Counted from the first letter of the stretch, positions 34,204-43,472 are shown. The stretch: DNA of 64,000 nt from Bacillota bacterium (GCA_023393115.1 JAEWMS010000063.1:1-64000); one strand, 5' to 3'. Made by a program: numbers and translations. Notes: generated by a model not told the origin, from the letters alone.

Positions 34204-35094
34204 ATGGGTAAAACATGCAATATATGTCCAAGACACTGTAATGTAGATAGAAAAGTTGAGACAGGTTATTGTGCCGTCCCGGAACAGCCTAAAGTAGCCA
34301 AGGCTTTCCTTCACATGTGGGAAGAACCGTGCATCAGTGGGACAAGAGGGTCTGGTACAATATTTTTTGTAGGCTGTAATCTCAAGTGTGTATATTGTCA
34401 GAACTTTCATATTAGCCAGGAGAATTTCGGTAAGCTAGTTACATTAGAAAGGCTTAAAGAAATAGTAAAGGAGCTTGTAAGCAAGGGAGCACATAACATT
34501 AATCTGGTAAACCCTTCTCATTACATAGAATCTATATATTACGCTATCAGAGAATTAAAAGAGACTGGAGAACTTACAGTCCCGGTAGTATATAATTCAA
34601 ACGGTTATGAAACGGTGGAAACCCTTAAAACTCTTGAGGGAGTTATAGACGTATATCTGCCTGATTTGAAATATTCAACCGGAGAGGCTTCCTTGAAGTA
34701 CTCCAAAGCAAAGGATTATCCCGAAGTTAGTAAAAAAGCTGTTCTGGAGATGTACCGCCAGGTTGGAAGCCCTGTTTTGGATGATGATGGGATAATCCGT
34801 AAGGGTTTGATTATCAGGCACCTCATTCTTCCTGGTCACACAAAAGAAAGCATTAACGTGCTTGATTGGATCAACAATAACTTACCTAAAAGTGTGTATG
34901 TGTCCTTAATGAGTCAGTATACACCTTTTTATGCTGCTGAAAAGTATCCTGAAATCAATAGGCCTATAACAAGAAAGGAGTACGAAAAAGTAGTGAACCA
35001 TCTGTACAGGTTGGGACTTGAGGAGGGCTATGTTCAGGAGCGGCAGTCTTCTGACATCCAGTATATACCTGACTTTAACCTTGAAGGGGTATAG
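34204..35094 (+). CDS. Radical SAM protein, PflA/PflX-like (COG1313 type)
   Basis: A 296-residue radical SAM enzyme with the CNLKCVYC cluster motif near residues 59-66 and a preceding cysteine motif CNICPRHCNVDR at the N terminus. These are features of the 'pyruvate formate-lyase activating enzyme-related' proteins whose true substrate is mostly unknown. A formate-lyase substrate is not evident in the window. A GGGAGAT SD precedes ATG 34204. It is transcribed divergently from the hydrolase-like gene, and TTAAGATATTCTTAA, a perfect inverted repeat, lies at 34091-34105 between them. Confidence 0.85.
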   Translation: MGKTCNICPRHCNVDRKVETGYCAVPEQPKVAKAFLHMWEEPCISGTRGSGTIFFVGCNLKCVYCQNFHISQENFGKLVTLERLKEIVKELVSKGAHNINLVNPSHYIESIYYAIRELKETGELTVPVVYNSNGYETVETLKTLEGVIDVYLPDLKYSTGEASLKYSKAKDYPEVSKKAVLEMYRQVGSPVLDDDGIIRKGLIIRHLILPGHTKESINVLDWINNNLPKSVYVSLMSQYTPFYAAEKYPEINRPITRKEYEKVVNHLYRLGLEEGYVQERQSSDIQYIPDFNLEGV

Positions 35095-35446
35095 TCAAAC
35101 CAGCATAATTACAAAATAAATAAAAAAAATTACTATTTTTTAAAAATAACTGTTGCATTATGGAATAAAATGGATTATAATTTACATTACTAGAAATGAT
35201 TTACATCTAAACCTTAATTTGATATCTACTCAAATTAAGTTCCAATGAAGTCATCCCGTATATAATCATATTGCTAATCATTCTTCTTATATCATTTCAT
35301 ATCGTTATTGTATTGATTCACTTATATAAATTCGATTATATAAATTCACTTTCATATATTTACTTTTATCATTTCATTTTTATACAATTTTCGTTTTACA
35401 TAGTCCCATAAATTTGATTTAACTTTATGCATGGAGGATTCGTATC
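35095..35446. other. AT-rich intergenic region before the Tad-like locus
   Basis: 352 bases without a gene. The stretch is extremely AT-rich and contains short direct repeats: TTATATAAATTC at 35322-35333 and again at 35336-35347, and ATCATTTCAT at 35291-35300 with a second copy near 35368. No clear promoter pair, riboswitch or terminator is seen. It could be a regulator-binding or curved-DNA promoter region for the locus. Confidence 0.5.
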
Positions 35447-37060
35447 ATGCAGGATAATATCTTTTACCAAAAATACAAATACATAAAATCACTCGGGAGC
35501 GGAGGCTGCGGAGAAGTATACCTGGCTGAAAACAAGGCACTGGGGAACTATTGGGCCATAAAGGAGATACCAAAGGACAGGGCAACCTCGATAAGCGGAT
35601 ACATTGAACCTGAAGTGTTAAAACGCTTGAACCATCCAGCTCTGCCCAGAATTTGCGATGTTTATGAGACAGAAGAAAAAATCTATATTATTGAGGATTA
35701 TATTGAAGGCGTATGCCTGAAGCGAGAGCTGGAACAAAATATAAGGTTTGAGGAGCGGAAGGTAATTGGGTGGGGAATTCAGCTTTGCAGTGTACTTCGA
35801 TATCTTCATGAGCAACAACCTAGTCCGATAATTTACGGAGATATGAAACCCCATAACATAATCCTGACAAAAGAGGGATATATAAAACTGATTGATTTTG
35901 GAGTTTCTACTACTTTAAATAATTCAGTAAAGGAAACTGAAAACATATATAAAACAGTCTTTCTTGGCACTAGGGGATATTCGCCTCCTGAACAGTGCTC
36001 CGGTGCACTGATAAGCCCCAGCACAGATATTTATTCACTCGGCATCACTCTGATACAGTTTCTATCAGGAATAGACCCTGTAAGCTTTCCTCATTCATAT
36101 TACAACGGGGAATACGGGGAATATATGTCACCGGGTTTGTACAAAATTCTGCAAAAGTGCATTGACATCAATCCTAGACATAGATATCAGGATGTAGCAC
36201 AGCTTATGAATGAGTTAAATGAAATAAGTATACATAACTCTACCTCTCCTGGTAAAGAGCTACCAGCGGCACCACACGGACTATCCAGAATAGTCGCTTT
36301 CTCGGGAATACGTGGAAGCGGGGTTTCAACCATCACTGCCGCAGTGGCGGAGAAAATAGCAAGGGAAGCAAAACCAGTTTGTATAGTAGATTTAAGCAGC
36401 ACCGGAAACTTGGGAGAAAGCTTTGGCTTGAAAAGAGGAAACAATTCGGGGGAACCGAAAAAAATCCACTCTAACCTCTACTATATAGACATTAATCATT
36501 TACATAACCTTGATAAACAAACAATGTATCCTGATGATCATACTGATCATTTAATACTTCATAAACACTTCTCTCAGCTTCAGGATCAATTCTCTTACAT
36601 CTTAATTGATGCTGAACTGTCAAATCTAAAGCTAATTGAGCGCTTTATCAATCACATCTTTCTGATATGCGATATGAACCCGTATAGTATATCAATACTC
36701 GGAGGCAGGCTTAAAGGAGAAATACTGACAGCTGCATATGTCTCCGGCGTATCCTTCATTATCAACAAATTCTATAAAGGAGAATTAAGCTCACACAATT
36801 TACTTCATGGAATTTTACTTAACAGTGAAACTGAAGAGTATTTGGCTGAACTTATTCCTTTATCCAAGATTTATGAGGTACCGTATGATCAAAGGATATA
36901 TATAAGATGGATGTACAGCGGCTTTGGTGAACCACTGAAATTTGGGAGTAAGCTATCTGAAAGGTTCGAAACAGCTGTTTCAAATATTTCGGCCGCGATA
37001 GTGAAAACTCCCAAACCAAAGCCGCGGGTCCGGCTTAGGCAGCTAATAGCAGGACTATAG
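35447..37060 (+). CDS. Ser/Thr protein kinase fused to a degenerate ParA/TadZ-like domain
   Basis: Residues 10-260 form a Hanks-type kinase: glycine loop LGSGGCGEVYLA, Lys39 in AIKEI, the catalytic IIYGDMKPHN (Asp132, Asn137; Tyr-Gly in place of His-Arg), DFG at 150-152 and GTRGYSPPEQ. Residues about 280-525 resemble a ParA/MinD-type P-loop ATPase, with a VAFSGIRGSGVSTI loop in which Val293 replaces the invariant Lys and VCIVDLSS as strand 2. The ATPase half may bind nucleotide poorly or act as a scaffold. It is the first gene of the Tad-like operon, with a GGAGG SD. The fusion suggests phosphorylation-controlled pilus or secretion assembly. Confidence 0.85.
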   Translation: MQDNIFYQKYKYIKSLGSGGCGEVYLAENKALGNYWAIKEIPKDRATSISGYIEPEVLKRLNHPALPRICDVYETEEKIYIIEDYIEGVCLKRELEQNIRFEERKVIGWGIQLCSVLRYLHEQQPSPIIYGDMKPHNIILTKEGYIKLIDFGVSTTLNNSVKETENIYKTVFLGTRGYSPPEQCSGALISPSTDIYSLGITLIQFLSGIDPVSFPHSYYNGEYGEYMSPGLYKILQKCIDINPRHRYQDVAQLMNELNEISIHNSTSPGKELPAAPHGLSRIVAFSGIRGSGVSTITAAVAEKIAREAKPVCIVDLSSTGNLGESFGLKRGNNSGEPKKIHSNLYYIDINHLHNLDKQTMYPDDHTDHLILHKHFSQLQDQFSYILIDAELSNLKLIERFINHIFLICDMNPYSISILGGRLKGEILTAAYVSGVSFIINKFYKGELSSHNLLHGILLNSETEEYLAELIPLSKIYEVPYDQRIYIRWMYSGFGEPLKFGSKLSERFETAVSNISAAIVKTPKPKPRVRLRQLIAGL

Positions 37061-37147
37061 AGGTCCAAGTCTCAATAACGGGAATATTACTAAGAGTGTA
37101 TATATTCTTCTGAATCTACACAGTATAAGCAACTTGGGAGGGAAAAA

Positions 37148-37780
37148 TTGAGCAAAAGAATAGTTATAAAAACAATCCTGATATGCGTTGGAATATTCTT
37201 AATTCTTAACGCAGCTTTACTGGCTTATGTCTTCAAAAAATATCCAATTGATATGGAAAAGTATGTTCCTGCTGTTATTGCCGTATCGGACATTGAAGCT
37301 GGGACAGTAATAGAACGTAAGCATGTTAAAACAAAATTGATTCAGCAGTCTGCTTTAAATGAGTCCATGGAAACTGATATAAACAACGTTATAGGTAAAA
37401 AGTCTATACATGAAATAGCAAAGCAGGATTACTTCAGAAATTACAATTTGATACATAAAAATCAGTGGTTCAAGCCTGATGAAAGAATTATCGTACTTCC
37501 CGTAAACATCGAGGAAAGGCTTGCAAATCTAATCAAGCGGGGCTCCTATATTGACATCCTGTTAAGAAGTGATACCACCCTGGCCATTGAACCTGTACTG
37601 AAAAAGGTAGAAGTTGCAGATATGCTGGATGAAAACGGAAATCCAATAGATAGTTTGTCCGGAATAAATTCCAAAACAGCTTATATGAAGCTGGTACTGG
37701 ATGAGAAACAAAGACAGTGTGTATATTCTTCTATGGTAAAAGGACAATTTATTTACGAATTATATTGTAATGGAGGCTAA
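37148..37780 (+). CDS. SAF-domain protein, CpaB/RcpC-like
   Basis: A 210-residue protein with an N-terminal transmembrane segment (about 7-28) and a SAF domain starting VIAVSDIEAGTVIERKHVKT. It continues with a CpaB-like beta region (IIVLPVNIEERLANLIKRGS). CpaB/RcpC proteins are periplasmic or extracytoplasmic parts of Tad pilus machines. The TTG start at 37148 follows GGGAGGGA. The stop overlaps the SD of the next gene. Confidence 0.8.
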   Translation: MSKRIVIKTILICVGIFLILNAALLAYVFKKYPIDMEKYVPAVIAVSDIEAGTVIERKHVKTKLIQQSALNESMETDINNVIGKKSIHEIAKQDYFRNYNLIHKNQWFKPDERIIVLPVNIEERLANLIKRGSYIDILLRSDTTLAIEPVLKKVEVADMLDENGNPIDSLSGINSKTAYMKLVLDEKQRQCVYSSMVKGQFIYELYCNGG

Positions 37781-37781
37781 T

Positions 37782-38612
37782 ATGGGTAAAATACTCGCTG
37801 TGTGGTCGGATTCCAGAAAATCCGGCAAATCTATTATTACATATATGCTTGCGAACCAGATGGCCCACAACAGGAAGCTAAAAGTTCTGGTATGCTGTCT
37901 CAACTTCAAACACAGCTCATTATACAGATTATTTGGAATAGAAACATCTGCCACAGGACTGGAAGACCTGATAAATTACAAATTCTACGAGGATATCGAG
38001 GAAGACATACTAAAAAGTTTAATACCAAGGTGTGGGGACATTTACTTTCTCGGAAGCAATAAAATGACAAATGGTTACGCTTTGAGAAATATGGAAAAGT
38101 ATGCGGAATTATTCGAACAACTTAAAAGCTCTTTTGATTTGATCATTGTAGATACCTCGTCAGAAAATGAAAACGTTCTTACTAAAATGGTGCTTCATCA
38201 GGCTGAGATGATTCTAAAGTTATATTGTCAGGACATTGAAAACCTTATGGTCGTGAAGTCTGTTAAAGAGGAGGATATTCCGTACAATCAGGAAAACGTG
38301 TACTTAATTTCTAAATACCGAAACATTTATCCAAATAAATCGGACCTTAAGCATACATTTGGGAATTGCAAATTATTTATCTTTGACTACTGTGAAACCC
38401 TTCAGGAAATGAAAAACCGGGACAGTCTTCATTTGTATCTGCAAAGGGAAACAGCCTGTAACAAATCTATTGGGAAATTGTCGGCTTACCTGCTGAAGTC
38501 ACTTGGTTTAACAGAAGAAGCTGATATTGTTATCAGAAGTGACAGCCGGAACAGAGGACTTGAACGGTTTTTCAGAAGAGTTGGGAATACAGTTATTAGT
38601 AAGCACGTTTGA
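37782..38612 (+). CDS. TadZ/CpaE-like P-loop ATPase
   Basis: A 276-residue ParA/MinD-superfamily protein beginning KILAVWSDSRKSGKSIITYM. Gly15-Lys16-Ser17 of the P-loop are kept, but the first Gly is Ser. FDLIIVDTSSENEN is the Walker B-like strand. TadZ/CpaE proteins place Tad systems at specific cell sites. GGAGG at 37772-37776 selects ATG 37782 over ATG 37770. Together with the kinase fusion, the locus encodes two TadZ-like domains. Confidence 0.78.
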   Translation: MGKILAVWSDSRKSGKSIITYMLANQMAHNRKLKVLVCCLNFKHSSLYRLFGIETSATGLEDLINYKFYEDIEEDILKSLIPRCGDIYFLGSNKMTNGYALRNMEKYAELFEQLKSSFDLIIVDTSSENENVLTKMVLHQAEMILKLYCQDIENLMVVKSVKEEDIPYNQENVYLISKYRNIYPNKSDLKHTFGNCKLFIFDYCETLQEMKNRDSLHLYLQRETACNKSIGKLSAYLLKSLGLTEEADIVIRSDSRNRGLERFFRRVGNTVISKHV

Positions 38613-38691
38613 TTAAAAGTCAGAAAACTAAGTACAGCCATTTTTCAATCCCTTTATACATTGTTGGATTTAGAGGTGAAAGGAGAAAAGA

Positions 38692-40257
38692 GTGAGAATA
38701 CTTCAGAAGATTTGTTTAAAGGAACTGATGAGTTATATTGAAGAGGAACTGAGAATAAACGGATTTAGCGGTATAAAAGAGGTACATGAAGGGGCGGTCG
38801 GATATATGGACGAGGTCCGGCAAACCCAAAAGCATCTCGCTGTAGATGGCAGCATACAGGCCAGAGAATTTATTCAAAACAGTATTTACTTTATACTGAT
38901 TGAAAAAGCTGACCTGATAAATGCAGAAAACATCGACCAAATAATTCAAGAGTATCACATTAACTATTATCAGAATATCTACCTAGGTAAGGATTACCTA
39001 GGTAAAGATTACATTGGTAAGGACGAAAATAGAGCCGTGAAGGTCATAGATAGTGAAATAAGTCGTTACTTGAGTAAATACTCCATAAGTCCTTTCGACG
39101 ATTTTGATATAAAGCTTCAAAAGCTGACCCAGATCATATATCAGGAAGTGTACGGGTATGGTATATTGGATGAACTTATATTTGATCCAATGTTAAATGA
39201 AATTGCATGTACCCGCAGAGATTACATATGGCTCCAATACAATGGAATCAAGAGGCATATTCCCAATCCTGACTTTATATTTAAAAATGAGGAGAGCTAT
39301 AGGAAAGTGATTGAAAATCGCCTTACCTCCACTGCAAAAGAGGAGATAAATGCAGGATATCCACTGGTGAATGCCATACTAAAAAACGGGGCCAGAGTAA
39401 CAGCACTGCGACCGCCGCTGTCGAAATACTATGTTGTAAACGTCAGGCTTTTTGCCACAAAGGCCCAGCTGGTAAAGTACAGGAGTAAATTTGTTGAGGA
39501 CCGTATAGCAAGGATTATAGAACTCCTGGCGGGAAAAGGAAGGCGAAATGTAGCAATTATTGGAGAACAAGGCTCGGGAAAAACAACAGCAGCTGACGAA
39601 CTAATTATACGACAGCTGGACCCCGACATAAGTATAGGTCTTGCTGAGAATATTCACGAACTGAATATTTCAACCAACTATCCTGAAAAAAACATAGTTG
39701 AATTGCAGTATACAAGGGATTTCAAACCCTCTGATATAACAGAGATATTCTTTAGGCTTAACAGGGATATTGTTATTTACGGAGAAGTAAGAAACTCCTA
39801 TGAGGCCTTTGAAATGATAAAGGCCATGCTTAGGCAAGCCAGAGGAAGCCTTTTTACCTTTCACTCCTCAAGCACAAGGCGCATGATTCATGACCTTAGG
39901 CAGCTTTTAATGCAGACCGGTTACTATACCGACTATAGGGAAGCCCAATTTGATGTGGCAGACGCCGTTGATCTTGTAGTACATATTAAGCTTGACCGCC
40001 AAACAGGACAAAGATACGTATATAAAGTTGCTGAAGTTATTGCAGATGAAGAAAGCATGTCCTTTCAGATAAATGATCTATTTGTCTTCGACAAGGAGAA
40101 GGAAACATATTGGGTTAATAAGGAAGGTTTATCAAGGGAACAACTTCTGTCCTGTATGGAATATGAAATGTCCGGACCAGATGTAGAGGAACTTAACAAC
40201 CTATTTCGTATGGAGTTCGGAAGGACCTCGGTGGAGGAGGATACATGTCAGACTTGA
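38692..40257 (+). CDS. tadA: TadA/CpaF-type secretion ATPase
   Basis: The motor ATPase of Tad/type IVc pili. The Walker A GEQGSGKTT lies at about residues 291-299, with an Asp box/Walker B-like DIVIYGEVRNSYEAFEM and the downstream LFTFHSSSTRRMIHDLR His box. The N-terminal domain (about 130-270) shows DELIFDPMLNEIACT and TALRPPLS, typical of CpaF. Residues 97-111 are three tandem YLGKD-type units, unusual for the family. GTG 38692 follows AAAGGAG. The last 13 bases overlap the next gene. Confidence 0.9.
   Translation: MRILQKICLKELMSYIEEELRINGFSGIKEVHEGAVGYMDEVRQTQKHLAVDGSIQAREFIQNSIYFILIEKADLINAENIDQIIQEYHINYYQNIYLGKDYLGKDYIGKDENRAVKVIDSEISRYLSKYSISPFDDFDIKLQKLTQIIYQEVYGYGILDELIFDPMLNEIACTRRDYIWLQYNGIKRHIPNPDFIFKNEESYRKVIENRLTSTAKEEINAGYPLVNAILKNGARVTALRPPLSKYYVVNVRLFATKAQLVKYRSKFVEDRIARIIELLAGKGRRNVAIIGEQGSGKTTAADELIIRQLDPDISIGLAENIHELNISTNYPEKNIVELQYTRDFKPSDITEIFFRLNRDIVIYGEVRNSYEAFEMIKAMLRQARGSLFTFHSSSTRRMIHDLRQLLMQTGYYTDYREAQFDVADAVDLVVHIKLDRQTGQRYVYKVAEVIADEESMSFQINDLFVFDKEKETYWVNKEGLSREQLLSCMEYEMSGPDVEELNNLFRMEFGRTSVEEDTCQT
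38980..39024 (+). repeat. Three tandem 15-bp units in tadA
   Basis: The 15-base unit encoding YLGKD occurs three times in a row, the first two nearly identical, the third encoding YIGKD. It lies in a linker of the N-terminal domain. Replication slippage could change its number without breaking the frame. Confidence 0.8.
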
Positions 40258-41225
40258 TTTATCCGTCTTTTGATTTACCACTTCAGGGTTTTGAATACGT
40301 TGATATCCTAATTAAAAACCGGCTATACCTGACGCTGATACTATTGGGGCTACTGTTGATACTTACAGGAATGTATGTATCTATATACAAGAAATCAGTG
40401 ATGAATAATTATAAGAAGCTTAAGTCTGTGAGAACCGATAAGTACATTAATGCACTTGAGATAATGATAAACAGGCTGCCTCTAAAAATTCTTTCCCGAA
40501 AGCTGGAGAATTCCTTGTCCTGCTTTATGTTGAAGGAAACAGCCCAACAAAAAATGGTGATTATTCTTACTTTTTTACTCCCCGGGTTGGGAATACTTAT
40601 GTATATTCCACTGAACACAATAATGAATCTCTGGTATACAAAAGCGGCAACTTTCCTTCTTTGCCTGATGGTTCCCTATTATATATTTACTTTAGCGGCT
40701 GACTATATGAAATATAGCCTCAAATTAAAAATACCTGTTTTGATTGACAGCTTTAGAAGCTCCTTCATGCTCCACTATAGAATAAAGCCTGCATTATTGG
40801 ACTGCAGCAAAAATTTGGACAGATCAATGGGCAGGATTATCTCGAGGGCCTCCGATTGTAGTGATCTGAATGAAAGTCTTTTCAGAATCAGAGATAGAAT
40901 AAATGATACCTGGTTTAATATTTTTGTGCTTTTGCTGGTAAATTACAGGGAGAATGGCGGAGAACTTATGGCCCAGCTTTATAAGTTAAATAGGACCATT
41001 ACAAGATACAACAACATTGAGAAAAAGAAAAACAAGAGGCTCATATGGTATGAGGTTTTTACCGTAGCGGCAAGCATTCTGAGCATCCCTACTGTTTTGA
41101 TAATTAATAAACTGATACTGGGTGTAAATGTGGGAGGGTTCTACGACGCAACTGCTTCTTTTGCTAAACTGGCAGCCTTTTCATTAGCGGCGTTGCTGAT
41201 TGTCAGAATACTCAGAAGAGTATAA
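40245..41225 (+). CDS. tadB: TadB-like inner-membrane platform protein
   Basis: A 326-residue membrane protein in the place where TadB stands. One segment at about 24-46, two in the middle (about 103-120 and 127-147) and two at the end (about 270-290 and 300-322) bracket a cytosolic helical domain. This is the layout of T2SF/GspF-type platform proteins. Direct sequence motifs are weak, so the call rests on topology and on the 13-base overlap with tadA. Confidence 0.72.
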   Translation: MSDLIYPSFDLPLQGFEYVDILIKNRLYLTLILLGLLLILTGMYVSIYKKSVMNNYKKLKSVRTDKYINALEIMINRLPLKILSRKLENSLSCFMLKETAQQKMVIILTFLLPGLGILMYIPLNTIMNLWYTKAATFLLCLMVPYYIFTLAADYMKYSLKLKIPVLIDSFRSSFMLHYRIKPALLDCSKNLDRSMGRIISRASDCSDLNESLFRIRDRINDTWFNIFVLLLVNYRENGGELMAQLYKLNRTITRYNNIEKKKNKRLIWYEVFTVAASILSIPTVLIINKLILGVNVGGFYDATASFAKLAAFSLAALLIVRILRRV

Positions 41226-41238
41226 GGGAGGAAAAACC

Positions 41239-42378
41239 ATGTTCAAACTAATAATGTTTTTTCTTTCTCTAACAGGAATAATATTGATTGTATCCGGGCT
41301 ATTAGTCAAGGTTGTTAAATCGTCAATACCTTATGAAAAAGCAAGAAATAATAAGAACACTTTTCTGGGTTTACTCGAAAGAGTTACCGAACATAAAATA
41401 ATAGCTGTTCCACTCAATTTTATTTCGAAAGATAAGAAAATATGGACAAACAAATGTTTATGTAAACTTCTTGAGCTAAGTGAAGCAGGTTTAAACTTAA
41501 AGCAGGCTTACTTTTTAAAATTCTTGTGTCTAGCCACATGTACGGTTTTCCTGCTGACTATTTCGTATAGCAATATGTTCTACCAAACTAAAATTCTAAT
41601 TGAATCCACTGCTTCAGAAAGTACTATAGCAGATGCCTCGAATACATCCATCAAGTCAAGATATAAATTCTATAATCAAATTTATAAAAAAATTGATATT
41701 GATTTATTATCCCAAAAAAAATATGAAGACCAATACACTATGGTTGAAGAGGCGGTAACCGAGTGTCTTTCGGTATCTGACGAAAAACTCATACAAGAAA
41801 ATACCGACTGGTTTATAGATACTTGGAGTAAGGTCCGACAAATCAAACCTTTTCAAGCGGAATATCTTTTATTTGTTTTAGTTTTCTTTTTTATCCCTGA
41901 CCTTTACTTTGTTCTCAGCTGGCTCATTAAAGGCTCTGTTTACAAAAGAGAAATAATTAAGCTGGAGTATGTTTTTGAACTGCTTGCGGGAGTTGACGGA
42001 ATAAAAACCCTGGACATTATAAATCAGCTGGAGAAATCCTCAAAAATATACTCAAAGTACTTTCTGGAGTTCTCCCATTTATTTAAATATGATAAAAACA
42101 GGGCATTCAATTTCCTTAAAAGCAGAAACATTAAAAGTCTTGCTAAAATGGCTAATATCCTGGGAATATACAGCTTGACCAGTAAGGAAATTGCAATACA
42201 GGTACTGGAAAGGGAGGTAATAGAAAGAGATGAAGCATTAATGATGACTGCTGATGAAACTGTAGACTTGATTGACTTAATTGCATTCTTAAGTATAGTG
42301 CCGTTGGTCTATGAGCTGGCAATATTAATTCTCAATCCGATGATGGATATAGTATATAAAGCCTTTGAATACATTTGA
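41239..42378 (+). CDS. tadC: TadC-like inner-membrane platform protein
   Basis: A 379-residue membrane protein with segments near the N terminus (about 5-25), at about 92-112, 218-236 and at the C terminus. The last region carries IDLIAFLSIVPLVYELAILI. It is paired with the TadB-like gene, as in Tad operons, where two GspF-like proteins work together. AAGGGAGG (41224-41231) selects ATG 41239; the frame itself runs back into the preceding gene. Confidence 0.7.
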   Translation: MFKLIMFFLSLTGIILIVSGLLVKVVKSSIPYEKARNNKNTFLGLLERVTEHKIIAVPLNFISKDKKIWTNKCLCKLLELSEAGLNLKQAYFLKFLCLATCTVFLLTISYSNMFYQTKILIESTASESTIADASNTSIKSRYKFYNQIYKKIDIDLLSQKKYEDQYTMVEEAVTECLSVSDEKLIQENTDWFIDTWSKVRQIKPFQAEYLLFVLVFFFIPDLYFVLSWLIKGSVYKREIIKLEYVFELLAGVDGIKTLDIINQLEKSSKIYSKYFLEFSHLFKYDKNRAFNFLKSRNIKSLAKMANILGIYSLTSKEIAIQVLEREVIERDEALMMTADETVDLIDLIAFLSIVPLVYELAILILNPMMDIVYKAFEYI

Positions 42379-42428
42379 TTAGCGGTGTAATACAGAAAAC
42401 AGAAATTCATTTTTCAGGAGGTGCTGCG

Positions 42429-42587
42429 GTGAAGCAGATTATTTTGTCCATTGCGATGTTAGCCATTGCATTAGCTCTCGTAATAGGAGTTATTGTACCT
42501 TTTTGCGAGCATGGAGCTGAGCAGGGGGATAAGGCAAGTGAACAGGGAAGGCTAGTTCTGACAAGACTAGGTAATATATTGGAATAA
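42429..42587 (+). CDS. Small membrane peptide 1 of a tandem family (possible pilin)
   Basis: A 52-residue protein: MKQIILSIAMLAIALALVIG starts it, followed by a short acidic/polar tail. It starts at GTG 42429 with AGGAGG at 42416-42421. It closely matches the next small gene (KxIILSxAMLAIAxAL core). It lacks the G/EY prepilin cleavage signature of Flp pilins, so a pilin role is possible from position only. Confidence 0.75.
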   Translation: MKQIILSIAMLAIALALVIGVIVPFCEHGAEQGDKASEQGRLVLTRLGNILE

Positions 42588-42610
42588 AATAAATTATTGG
42601 AGGTAAGAGT

Positions 42611-42781
42611 ATGAAAAAAATTATTTTATCTGTAGCTATGTTGGCCATAGCTATCGCCCTTTTAGTAGCAGTTATAATTCCTTTGGCCGAACATGGCAAG
42701 GAAAACGGCCAAAAGGTTGAGACCCAGATTGACTCGGTTGATTCAAAAATAAGCACTATTTCAAGTACAATAACCAGGTAG
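42611..42781 (+). CDS. Small membrane peptide 2 of a tandem family (possible pilin)
   Basis: A 56-residue protein starting MKKIILSVAMLAIAIALLVA, a paralogue of the preceding gene: one hydrophobic helix, a Pro, then EHGKENG and a Ser/Thr/Asp-rich tail (DSVDSKISTISSTITR). GGAGG lies 7 bases before ATG 42611. The hydrophobic helix covers nearly half the protein. Role unknown; position suggests a Tad structural subunit or accessory peptide. Confidence 0.78.
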   Translation: MKKIILSVAMLAIAIALLVAVIIPLAEHGKENGQKVETQIDSVDSKISTISSTITR

Positions 42782-42843
42782 GAAAATAAGGCGGTATACC
42801 AATAACTAAAATCAACTGCTTGTTAATGTTTACGGAGGCTCAA

Positions 42844-42990
42844 ATGAAAAACATATTAATTGCAATAATAATGTTTGCATTATGTGTTGCCCTTATAATA
42901 GGTACTATTCTTCCAGTCTCAGAAGTTGTTTCCGATACCGGTGAAGAGGTTTATTCTACAGTAAAGGAATTAAATAAAAATATTAAGTGA
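42844..42990 (+). CDS. Small membrane peptide 3 of a tandem family (possible pilin)
   Basis: A 48-residue protein: a hydrophobic N terminus (MKNILIAIIMFALCVALIIG), a TILPVSE turn matching the VIVP/VIIP of the two preceding genes, and a charged tail. CGGAGG precedes ATG 42844 by 6 bases. It is the third member of the tandem set and the most divergent. Confidence 0.75.
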   Translation: MKNILIAIIMFALCVALIIGTILPVSEVVSDTGEEVYSTVKELNKNIK

Positions 42991-43031
42991 GCATTTTCTA
43001 TGGTACTAACTAAATCTGGAGGTATGACGTA

Positions 43032-43472
43032 GTGAGTAAAATATACGCTTTTATAATCATTATACCTATAATAGCTATTCTTCTGTTTAAAACAATTGCC
43101 TTCTACGAATTTGATACAAAGCAAAGGTATATAAAGAATACTATTGATGTAGTAGCTCACAAGGTTATGATAACTGGAGTTCTAACAGACGGAGATAAGG
43201 CGGAGATGCTGAAGAAGTTAAACAGGTTCGGCAATTTTGATGAGGATAATATTAAACTTGAGTCAGGGTCTGTTAACGCCGACGGGGAGATATACGAAAT
43301 GAGTCGGTATACTGCCGGGGATATTCTTGACAGAGGAGAGATCTTCAGCATTTTTGTACAATCGGGTAATAAAAGCTTGCTGTCGGAGGTGGAGGGAGAT
43401 TTGGATGAAGATAAGCTTTGCTATAAAGCAAAGGCAGTCTGTAGAGTTGAAAAGAAACAGGACAGTGAATAA
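43032..43472 (+). CDS. TadE/pseudopilin-like anchored protein
   Basis: A 146-residue protein with an N-terminal hydrophobic helix (about 4-24) followed by an extracytoplasmic domain of mixed strands rich in Asp/Glu. Size and position after the pilin-like genes suggest a minor pilin such as TadE, but I see no specific motif. GTG 43032 follows GGAGGT (43018-43023). Its stop overlaps the start region of the next gene. Confidence 0.65.
   Translation: MSKIYAFIIIIPIIAILLFKTIAFYEFDTKQRYIKNTIDVVAHKVMITGVLTDGDKAEMLKKLNRFGNFDEDNIKLESGSVNADGEIYEMSRYTAGDILDRGEIFSIFVQSGNKSLLSEVEGDLDEDKLCYKAKAVCRVEKKQDSE

Noticed and set aside
43405..43464. Upstream start (ATG 43405) for the last Tad-locus gene
   Set aside because: It has a good SD but would overlap the preceding gene by 68 bases; the GTG at 43465 gives a common short overlap. 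Kept as an alternative only.
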